Assembly (NCBI GenBank): GCA_022494885.1
Contig: JAGVSM010002892.1
Span: 1 to 64,000 of the forward strand
Length of the DNA: 64,000 bases
Direction of reading: 5' to 3'
Source: Micrasema longulum
Lineage: Eukaryota > Arthropoda > Insecta > Trichoptera > Brachycentridae
Below are positions 27,101 to 39,100 of the stretch, piece after piece (position 1 is the first letter of the stretch; each line of letters starts with the position of its first letter). Made by a program: the position numbers and the translations under genes. The notes beneath the pieces were generated by a model that ran no database searches, had not been told where the DNA came from, and was given only the letters and a program-made list of their open reading frames with translations.

Positions 27101-30100
27101 TTATGCAAAAAATTGCGTTACTTGGTTGCTCCATTGTGACGTAAAAGAAACACAAGAATCAGACAAATACACTTCCACATTTATAATATTCGTGTGGATA
27201 ACTAATAAAAATATATACATAAGGCTTATTTAGTAAATATATATTATATTGCATGTGTTTATTGAAGGTTATTTCAAATAGCCAACCACATAAAACTCTT
27301 TTGAACAATAATCTTTTGGGACCCGTGTCGGTAGAAATTCAATAGATATATGTTTGGTAATTCTACAGTATCTGATTGTTTCTTTAAAAATATAAAGCTT
27401 TGATTTTGCTTTTCTGTAAACTTCGCAAAATGCAGTTTCGATAGTATACGCGGGGACTGCTAAAACGTCTTTAAGTTTATATCTAATCGCCTCTTCTAAG
27501 CCAGGTGAGTGAATGCAAGTTGTTTATTTCCAAAATCCAAACCTGTCTTCGGGTCGTGAGCCGCGCCGCGGTGCCCGGCGTCCGGACGTCGACCCGCAAC
27601 GCTATTTCGAACTGAACGCAGACTACAAAAGGTCTCCTAACTGCAGGCGGAAGTTGCAATAAATTCTCAAAGTTTGCCTAGAGTCCTATGCACCAACTCA
27701 TTGAAAAGCTTATGGACGATTTAATGAATCTACGAGGCAATTGAACGAGAAAGAAATTCTAGTAAAATATTATTATATTTGTCGTTTGGAAAACATTTTT
27801 TCTAAAACTAGTGTTTCAAATAAAATAATACAAGTTTTGATCTCTTCATTTCTTTTAAACCTGTTAAATGTCATATTTTATTTAACGCCAGGAAAGTTTG
27901 GAACAAAACTCTTGCTACACATAGGATTTCAACAGTTGCCAAACCTACCTATTTCCACATAAAAGAACAGCACTTATGAAATAAATCAATATTTTATGAA
28001 AAAATATTTTCAAATAAATATTATTTAACTTGATTGAGAGTTGTCAAGCCAAAATTTATTATCAGTACTTATTTTGATACGTTTTATCTGCGAAATCAAA
28101 ATTGTTTGGTGTTAATATTATTTTATAATCCTATTACTCGTAATTCAGTTTTTTTGCACATTATCATTACTATCTATCTTGATATGATGATGCAGCGAAT
28201 CTTGTTTTTTTTTGTTTTACGAAGGTCATTAGTCTTACGTATCAGTCGAGGAACAATGAAATATTTTACAGTAAAAACATTTTTCAAATCAAATTTTATA
28301 TCAATTCAAGTCACCGTGTCGGGAATTAAATCCGAGATCATTTGTATGGTAGGTAAACGCGCTGACCTTACGAGCACGATGTACAAAATTGTAGTAAAAG
28401 TGTAAATACGACTTCATGAAAATGGCGTTATATGCTCGTCTCTAAGTAGTTTTATGACGAAATTTCTTGGGGAGTGTACATGAAAATCTTAAATTTTCCC
28501 TATCCGCGCCCATTTTTGTATGGACTTCTGTTTTAGAAATCAAATGTAGGATATTTCGATCACCTATTACGTGAAGATAAGGTAATCAGCCTTAAGCTGC
28601 AGCTGCTAGTCCAAGAACAATAAAGTATTCCAGTTTAGAACCACCTTCAAAACAAATATTTCATGTCAGGAGTTAAACCCAGGACCTCTAGCAAAGTGGG
28701 CGAACGCACCGACAATTACACTACAAGATGAACATAACGTATTAAATAGACTTCATGAATTCGGCAACAGTTATTCCCACGTATCTGATATATTTAGTAT
28801 AGGGTATTGTTCCTATAGAACAAAACTTTTGAACTTTTTCAAAGATGGTTAGTGGTAATTTCATAATATATATATTTTACAGTTTTTTGTTCACTTTGCC
28901 TAGCTGTGTGAAACAGTACTTTTGATTTTCTTGTTGTTTTAGAATGTTTTATTATTTAAACTTTCTACTGAATATGCTGTATACATTTTAGGTTAATTTT
29001 TTTAAATATAAATCTTGTATAATTATTGGTTTAATTTTTTTTTTATAAAAATCTTGGGTATAAGGAAATTCATGTTTTTAAAAAATAAAAAAATAATATT
29101 AAGCCAAATATGTTAATATTTGACATAAGATTTGCCGTTTATTTCAATAAAATAAAAATAAATAAAATAAAATAACGTCAGTCGATTCCCTTAAGGATTT
29201 TTTCTTGATTGTAGCCATCGAGTCGAAAATACTCGTCCAGAGTTTTGGTTCTATTTCATACACAAAACTGTATTCTTAATCTGATTGTTATTAAATTGTG
29301 TATTTTTTTATATGTAATTTAATAAAATCTCTGAAATAAATTAAACAATTTTATGCCTTTAAGTGCTTGTAGAGGTCAAAATGTGGTAAGTTAATTTGGT
29401 TATAAATATTTCTATACCTTTAGGTAGTAATATTCCACCAAAAATTTCTCTTTTCCCTGATCTCTCAAGGTTGGTTCACTTTGTTATCTTCGGAATTCCA
29501 TCCCGGCATATTAAAATCATTTAACTGCCTATGACGTCAAAGGATTACTCTCATAAAAAGTATGAGGTATGCATGCCCTGGCTAAATTAGTAGGAAGTAT
29601 CTGAATAATTTAGGTTAATAGTAGTTTTTATTTCCTAATATTGATAATTATCAACTCTGACAATATTGACCCCAGCGCCGCATAATAATTAACATAAAGT
29701 TCAGTGATGGTAATCGTTAATAGCTCTGTTACAAATTAGTTTACGGTACTTACCTTTTTATCGAATTATTAATTAAGGTGCCTACTGCCTACAAAACTAC
29801 TCGATATTTTGCCGTCCACACATAAATATTGTCAAATAATGTCGATCTTAATATCTGGTAGCAACTTGCCACATTTGGCGATCAAAATTTGTTTCGCTTA
29901 ACGATCGTCAAAAATGTTGAGTTCGTGTCGTTTTTTGAATATGTTTCGAGATAAGGGAAAGTGAGAAATGGTATTCTGGGGCTTTATATGTAGGTTTACC
30001 TTCATATTTTTAACGCCGCAACGAGACGTCGCGACTTGTTATTTCTACACGTTAAATATGAAATAAATGTTTAAAACCCTCCAGTGGGTTGCAAGTTATT

Positions 30101-33100
30101 TAGAAAACAAGTAGGTATCTTTTTATGCTTGCTTCGACATTGTTGCCTATTTTATTAAGTATATTTATAATATTCAATAAAATTTCATTTCACTGTTTTT
30201 AGGAATAATTCCACTTTTTAAAAATAATTTAATTTTTTCTCGTATATATGCCATTTGAATAGGCAAAACGTCATCAAGGTAACTTAGAAAAAAATAACGC
30301 AAATCCGAATTGTTTGTTTTCAAATTGTAATTTTATATTAAAACATATTAAACATTTTTAAAAAAACGTGTTAAAATATAATTATATTTACCAAAAACAT
30401 TTTTTAACTGCATAATTAAAATAATTATTCCTAATATTTTCTACATTTTACTAATTCTTATAGCTTGCATTGTCCAGATTATAAATAAGCAAACGACATT
30501 GAAAAATGTATCAGAAGGAAAAAGTTACCAATTAAATTTATTAAAAAGATACGAAAGAATAATGTTTTATGCAAAAACCTTAAAAACACAAATAACAGAT
30601 TTTTCCTTGATCTTCAAACTTTCAAATTGCGATTTTTCAAAATGATGTTATTAAGGATTGTGACTTTTGCCTGACTGTGACGGTGACGATTTACCAGTTT
30701 ACTTTGAAATAAATATAATATTTTTAATTGTAGTTATCAAAGTTATTTATCCAATTTCATGATAATCACACTCAACGTCTTAGAATTTCAATGAAATCGA
30801 CTTAATCAAATATTTATAATAGATTGCCATATAATATTAAAAGTTCTTAAAGACGAGTTTTTTACAAAACGTGCAAAAAGGTTTTTTTTGTAAAATTATT
30901 CAGGAAAGAACTGCTTACTGAATTTTAATGCCTTTTTTCTTCAGTTCCTATTCTTTCCAGACGACTTACCTTTTCTTTCTAACTTAATAAAAATTGGCTT
31001 ACGCCTACGTGTTGTGTGGCCAAAATATTACGGGTTCCTCGTGTTTCGTCAGCTTTATTTGATCTTATTGCCTTATACACTTGTAGGCACATCTCTTTTA
31101 CTCAGGCTTTTCTTTTCTATATTATTAAATTCCCCAACTGAGAGGAAAACACGTAAAACAAACGTGTTAAAGCATCGAATTATAAGGATTTTGTGAGTTA
31201 TTTGATACTATATTACTTGTAAAGGTAACATACTGAAGTTTATTTTCATGTTAAATCGTAAAATAAAATAATAATAACTCTCTTCATATTTTTTTAATAA
31301 AATATTTGCGTTTTTATATTCCAATATTGGTTTCTTTTTCAACGAGTTATAAATAACTTACAATTAGAAAATGGGAATTCAGTTAGGATGGACAGGGGTT
31401 CGAACTTTGGACCTATGATCTGTGAGTCCGCAATACTAGCCTTGTTTTCTTATTTTTAATTTCTTAACTTATAACTCAGGTTTGTTTGGAATAAACATTG
31501 TTCAATCGAGTATTTTTTGGCATGGCCTATTAGGTGAAACAATTCAGTTATATGAATACCACCCATATCAATAAACGTTTCAGCTCTTTCACTTTATAAG
31601 TCAACAGATGGAAAAGTTGAGGAAAAGTGGATGTTCAAACGGTACGTAAAGTGGCCACTTACACCAGTTAATGACAGGTCATAAGCCTTGTAAGTTTCCA
31701 GAATTCCATACTCCCTTCTCAAAAATGTTTCCCCCTCAGTTTTGGGTTTTAGGATCTAGCAGGATAATCGACTGTGGTCTTTTTAAGGTACTTCTCTGCA
31801 TTTGATTATGGTACAGAGGAAACCACGGAAAATAATTTCAGGAAAAAGCGGACTATTGGCCGACATCAACAAACTTTCTTTTCCATTTTTAGAGTGTTTG
31901 GCATTTATCGTATTTTTTTATATTTATTTCCATAATTACCATCACTATTTTTACCATAAATATATGATATAACCTCATGACTTAAACTCACGGTGGCCTT
32001 CTCCGTTGCAATGAATTTTAATCTTTATTTTTCCCTGGGGAGTGAAATATAATCTATTTTAGGAGCATTTTAACATACTCAAAATATTCTTGGTAAATTT
32101 TTTGTTAAAATAAAAATTTCAATTTAATTCCTGAATTCGATAGGTCAATATCACAAACATGAATTGAACTTCAGATGGAATTGATTTTATAACAAGAGTT
32201 TTCAATTAACCCGATTCCATCACTCAATATTGTGAAATGGTAGGGGAAATATTCAATTATATTTCTCACAAGTTTTGCCAAACGCGAGTTAAAATAAAAA
32301 AATTAATATTAGTATTTACTTATGAAAGGGATTCTAGAAAATTGTTAAAGCTTGCGAAAAATCCCCTTTAATGAAATTTAAGTCAGTATTTATTTAGTGT
32401 ATAACCATTTATCGACTTTTCTACGTCTATCGGTTTCGAAACGTACCCGTCTCTTTGTCTGAAAAATAATTAAACCAACATAAAAGTCCAAATAATACTT
32501 ATGATAAATGATTTTTCTTACATATAAAAAAATATAGACTTAAAAGTAAATAATAAAGAAATGTATTACATTAGGTGGGCTTTGAAAAAGAATGTCGCTT
32601 TAATCAAAAATACAATAACCTTATATAGCCCATTGTACAATTTTATATTGTATAAGTCACCTTATGCCTGGTAAATATTATACACTCCTTTCTTCTTCCC
32701 CTCCCTTTTCCCAACTATTATTTCCACAAGATAAAACATTTTTTTTACTGTAATTAAACACGTTTATGTTAGCTTTTTAGTAAATTTTTGTGCAGCTGCC
32801 CGTACAATGGTGAAGGTGTATAGGAGGATTTGCATGTTAGTGTAATAAGGAAGTTCTGGGGTACGGGAAATCGAATACAATAAATGTTTTCTTATATGCG
32901 GTAAAAATTAGAGCATTTAATTGTATTGACCGACCGAAGTTTCGGTTTCGGCCAATAAAACGAGTTTCGGTTACGGTTTTAGCCAATGATTGTCGGAAAC
33001 TTCGGCTCAGCCGAAGCCTGCGGTTGGGATGTGTCGGATTACGTTCGGCTGCACTCGGGCGCATCTTATGGCTCGTGAATCTAGTGAGTTCTAAGATCTT

Positions 33101-36100
33101 TTATATTTCCAATTTTGTAATTCTGTAAGTTAATAAGTTAAAGTTTCTATAGCGTACATTGAAGAACTGTTACATATTAGTTACATGTATAACGAATCGA
33201 AAAGCGCTAAAAATAAACAAATTTACTTATTTATTCATTCGATGTGTATCAGTTAAATTTTTAAATAAAATGCTTTTTTTTCAGAATGCGGTTTTGAAAT
33301 TTAACATACTTAAAAAAAAAAATACAATTTATATCATTTCGTCATTTGAATTTTAACAAAAAGGTTTCAAACTTTTTACTAAGCTCTTTATTGTACCATT
33401 TTTAAAACAATTTACAAGTTGTAAACAATAATTTTTTTCATACTTACGCACCCACACACACGCACCCTCTCCCTCATTCATTTCCACACGCACATGTATC
33501 CTCTCCCTCATACATTCACGCATAAACACATTCACATACACATAAATACAAATGTCACAGAAATACAATTACTAAACTTCTTTTCTAATATATTATGTGT
33601 CATTATATTTACAGTGGATTTTTTAAAGATTTTTCTAATTATTTTGTTTATGTAATAGCTGTAAAAATCCCAAATAAAATAAAATAAAATAAATTAAATT
33701 TATGTCATTTATTTTATTGTTTATTTTAAGGACCTCTTAAAATAAAATAATGAAAATGCCTAATTTTTGGCGCTTTGGAATGAGTTTAAACATTGAATAA
33801 GTTTCAGTTGAAATTCTTGTTTCAGTCGGTCACTATTTTATTGTACGGCGAAGTTTTACGAAAATGTGTGAACAAATTAACTGCTTTGAAGGACGTCACA
33901 AGTTCTAGTCAATGAAACAATTAATTATAGCATCGACATGAGGTGTGATTGATTTCTGGTTTCCGAGAGACCATTTTTTTCAACGTTTAGTCTATTTCGA
34001 CAGCTACAAGCATCGGCAACTTACCGATGCCGATGAGAACTAGTGACGTCGAGTAATTTCAAAATTAGAAATCTTAAAAAAATCAAAACGATGAGAATAC
34101 AATGCATAAAAATACATATTTTTTCATTTTGTCTGAGTTTGATAGTCTATCAACAAGTTGAAAAAGCCACTGAACTTCTTCATCAGTGTCCTGGCGAAGA
34201 ACCCGTTAGTATTTGCCAAACCTTAAAACATACGGTTGAAATACATAGAAAAGTCGGTAAGTGGTCATATACAAATATTTACTAACTTTTATCGAAACCT
34301 TTGACCGCAAAGTTAATGCTTTAAATAATAATAATATCTTCTTTTGATTTCGTACTATTAATCAGAATAACAATAAATTAAAAATAAATCGGTGACACAG
34401 TAGGATATTGATATCTTAAGATATATCGTGCGATAATTACTTCAACTAGGTAGTGTCAGACAGAAACAAGATTTTCAGCCAAAACCGAAACTGAATTTCG
34501 GCTTATGTTATAATTTCATCAGAAACCGAAAACAAAAATTATTTAAATTAGTGAAAAGTTATTTAAAAACACCCAAAATCAGGCGTTTTTATTCTTAAAT
34601 CATACGAGTTTATTAAAATAAGTGTTAAATAAAATACACAATTAAATGAAAGGCATACATTTAATGGATATTAGTTATGTCATACATATAACTTATTTAA
34701 AACATTTAAGTTTGTAAGTGAAAATTCTTGATTGAAATTCATTGTATTTTATTATATAAATAAAAAACGAGTGATACTTTAAACAAATTTGAACAAATTT
34801 GTGGATTAAAGTATCACTCGTCTTTTGTTTACATGATAAATGTAACTTTTTTGTAAAAGAACTTTAACTTATTCAATAAAAAGGAATTACTAAAATATAA
34901 ATACGAAATATTTTGAACCAACTAACAATAGTCAACAAATCAAAAAATACATGTAGTTTTTATTTTTTTATGTAAGACAATAGCAATATTGTAACTAGTT
35001 ATTTGAATGGACAACAATCCAATATCTCAATTTTTTCTCATTACATTGAAAGCCATCCCCGAATTCGTTTTTAAGAATAAATGTCTTTCTTTGGATCCAC
35101 TCATTTTTTTTAGAATTTCGTATTTATTATATTTCTTCCTCTTCTAACCAAATTCAGTTACATAAAACGTGAACAAATATTTGTATTCACAACTTTTAAT
35201 GTCCCTTTCACTGTCGCTCTAAACCCCCCCTCCCCCCCTCATCGCCTACAAAGTTGGGACAACGGGAAGTATAAATAAATCAATTAAAAAAACCATCATC
35301 CAGTTCAAGCCCTTTGAAGTCGACAGTGATAGGAAACGTCAGTAACTACTCTTTGGAGCACCAGAACGCCCCCAGGTGACCCTCAAGGCCGGTCACCGGC
35401 GGCGCACCCAAAAGCAGCAGACTTACCCAAAGACTACTGGTTGCAAACCAACTTTTGCCACCATTCATACCTACTCAATCTGTAATTAATTACCCGAGTA
35501 CAGCTGAATGTAATCCGACACTTCCCGATTGCAGGTTTTAGCTGAAACGAAGTTTCGGTCAATTTTTGTCCGAAACCGAAACCGCAGCTGAAACGAATTT
35601 TATTGGTTAAAACTGGCCGGAACCGAAACTGAAACTTCGGTGTAACACTACAACTAGGTAATTTCAAGATCAGCATTTTTGAGATAACCACTAACAACAC
35701 ATATTTTTATCCTCTTTCACGAATGCTACAAAAGTCGTGATACATTAAAATCATATTATGATTTCCTTAAAACATTCAAGTTTACTAGTGAAAGTTCATG
35801 AAAGTATATGGATTTTTTTTTTTTTCAATCCATTTGAAATCCACAAATTTGGAATAATGGTTATTATGGTTGGATCATTCGTCTTTTATTTCCATAACAA
35901 AATATTTTTTGACTTCCTACAAATTTAAGAAAATTTTGATAAAATGTTTATTTTATTATTTAATTGAGTCATGAAAACCTGTAAACAGGTGGAATCGTAG
36001 TTTATTTTGACATTTCAGCCACAAAATATCCATTATGCTTGTCGTGACATAAATAACACCAAAAAATGATTGACGTGACATTGAAAGTTTGCCAACTAGA

Positions 36101-39100
36101 CTAATCTGTACCTTGGAGGATAAAACACGGAGTCCACTTTTTGCCGTTTTAAAGTTAAAAATGCAGAAATTATTGCAATAAGAAATTTGCAACTTTTTTA
36201 TTTTAGGATGTTTTTATTTAGAGTCTTTTTATTTGAGAGTTTTGTGTGTTTTTATTATGTTTTAAATGCATTTGATTTAATTTATTTATTTATTAACGGA
36301 CCTTGTCCATTTATACAATTCATAGGGTTTTAATATTACAAAAAAATAATAGTTAAAAACGTTTTTTAAAAAAAAGAAGAAGCATTGACAAACATAAGGT
36401 GCATCAAGACAAGATCTGGGCTACTTGTCCCAGTAATAATGGAACATAGATTATACCATTTAGTATGCCGAACGTATGTTTGGAATCAATATTAGTTTAT
36501 TGAATTATGTTCAATAAAGCATGTTTCAAAATTATATAAAATGTCTCCCTTGGCACGGGACACCCCAGTGAGGGGAACATTATCAATATTGTTAAAAAAG
36601 TCATACATAATTTGGAAAAGAACAAATAAATAAAAACATAGGGAATAAAATACCAAAATCCACTTTCGTTTTAAAAATGCTCTTTGAAGTCGAAATCTGA
36701 CGTCCAATTTGTTTTAATGCAAAAAACCTCAGTAGTCACTATTTTAATATGCACTATTATTTTTTTTTTAAACATATATTTTACATTAAAAGTTCTTTAC
36801 AGTTTCGACTTATCTCATTTGGTTCAAAAGTTGTCATGTTTTGGAAATCGCACAATCACAAAATCTTGTTTCTGAACATTTAATGTAACTTCCGTAGTTT
36901 ATCCTTTAAGGTACAGCTATTCCCTAGGCGTTCCTAATAATCTTCAGGTGGTTCTAACTTTTCAGCAACGAAACATTTTTAGTATATACACGGAGAGATT
37001 TTATAATTACTTGTTCAATGTATAAACCACTCATGTTTTTGCTGGAAATTACGGTCTAGTCTAGATTACTAAAATTTACTGTCGGCACATATTTTTTTCT
37101 CGTTTGATTTGTACATATTTCCTTTATACTTCCCAGTTTAAGTTTTCTTATTACTTACATAAACTAGTTGTCATATTTTTACTCATTATACTTAATCTAT
37201 TTATCAACAGTATTTTGAAATATATACAAATCTTTGTAGACCAGTAGATAGATACTGGATTCTAATCCCTGAGCAGTTAAATTTTTCTCATGTGAATTGT
37301 CAAAATTTACATGTATTTCAACAGATTTTTGAGAACGGAATACTGAAGTCTGGGCATTTGCAGGGATTGTGATTAATCGTTGACTGGTTAAAGTGGACAC
37401 ATTACTCACTGAGTAAAGATAAACATTTTACCTATGCTTGAACATCCGTATGTCTACAATTCTTAAATTCGCGATATAAAAGAGCTGAAACTTGTATTGA
37501 TGTGGGTAAAACTGCAGAGTTATTTGATAAATTAGAATGGTGAATATTGCACAGTCTATAAAGTAGCAACATAAACCAGTCAACAACAATTCATTCATCC
37601 CCTGAATACCTTTTATAAGCTATAAAAACTTTACCTGGCAACATCTAAATTTTCTGCCTCCATCTTAGGTTGTTATAAATTATTATATCTAGGTTATATT
37701 TGATATTTGTGTCCGTTACACCTTGTAAACGAATACATTAGTTAATTATTTCACTCATACACATAAATAAATAAATGTTTTACTATCTTTTTACCCGACT
37801 CTGGCTTTGCTTGGTATCGAGTTTAAATAAATTTTCATCGCTTATAAAAAAAATATAATACCAGTTATGCATTCTTTGTTGTCTTAACCTTTTTTAAAAT
37901 TTTTCAATTGAAATATTTAAAGTTAGGCGGCCTCCGTGGTGTAGTGGTCAAGACGCTTGACTCACTCACGGAAGGTTCTGGGTTCTATTCCTAGTGAGAA
38001 CACATAAAAATTAAATAAAAAAATTCTCAAGCCTGAGTATTCTGTGATGTAATTCATCACTGTAATTGGGCCTCCTGGCCTGTTGTGGTGCAAAAATAAA
38101 TAAATTAACTAAAATAATCTCTGTTGTAAATTTTGTAAATTTTTATGTCATATCATGTCGACCTTTCTAGGTATCTAAAAAGGAATCTTAAGCATCTAAC
38201 ACAACACACATTAAGAGGCGGACTTATGACTTTTCGATTTCCTTTTTTCAGGATTTTTACCTGAGAGTAGCAATTAAAAAATATATAAAATTTAAATTTT
38301 TTAAAATATATAAAATTTAAATTTTAAAAAAAACACAAGACCGGGATTATGGTTCTATTTCACACATATAACATCCGCTCGGACAAGGAAACATCTCTCT
38401 AACATTTGTCTTAATTAAATTTTATTTATTATATATACGGCCTAAGCCAATTACAAAAGTTACATGAAGAAACATAAATATAAGAAACTGACCAAAAAGA
38501 ACATAAAACTATGTAGCAAAGACAAACAAGGGCAAAACAATATTGGTATACAATACATTCATAAAAACGAAAGACATAAGACTTCGAGCTAAACCATGCC
38601 AATCCAACTTCATCCCACACTGTTTAGTCACGAAGAGATCTACGAAAAGCCGGAAGATCTATCCCGAAGAATTCCAAGTCGTGTGATGACTTGACTAATC
38701 TACACATTCTGGACATTGGGGCATAAAAACAAAAGTTGCTCTTAGAAGATTTTATAAATAGCAGATTTTGACTTCTAGTGACATGGTTGGGAACATGAAA
38801 AAAAATTGATTGCAACAGAGATGGGACATCACTTATAGCAATCAGTATTTTGAAAATGCATATTAGGTCCATCTCAGTTCTACGTCTCTCCAATGAAGAT
38901 AGATCAAGAGATTGCTCTATTTCAAAATAGGAATAATTACCCCTTTGCAACCCGAGCAACCATGCCACTTTTCTTAGAAAACGGTGTTGGACAGACTGAA
39001 TATGGTCAATATGAGTCCTGTAGAATGGAGACCAAATAGGAGAAGCGTATTCTAGATGGGGTCGAACTAGTGAGCAATAAAGAGTTTTGATGGTATTAAT

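Larger units (their letters stand above)
32845..34183 (+). mobile_element. MITE family D copy, interrupted by an hAT-like element
   Basis: Left end ATAAGGAAGTTCTGGGGTAC, right end inverted ATGAAGAAGTTCAGTGGC. The left piece stops at AGAGCATTTAATTG (32923) and the right piece resumes TACGGCGAAGTTTTACG (33844), which is continuous text in the other D copies. Confidence 0.7.
32345..34325. mobile_element. TIR element family C, copy 2, host of a three-level nest
   Basis: Left portion 32345-32844 (TTATCGACTTTTCTACGTCT, ATGGTGAAGGTGTATAGG) and right portion 34184-34325 (inverted TTACCGACTTTTCTATG, GCATTAACTTTGCGGTC). Element D occupies 32845-34183 between them. Confidence 0.7.

Noticed and set aside
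27741..27962. 73-codon open frame on the + strand after the GC-rich island
   Set aside because: Low-complexity hydrophobic/AT-codon composition with no link to the island frames. Treated as random.
33353..33568. 71-codon open frame on the - strand
   Set aside because: Generated by the CA-rich low-complexity tract at 33455-33545 inside the hAT-like element.
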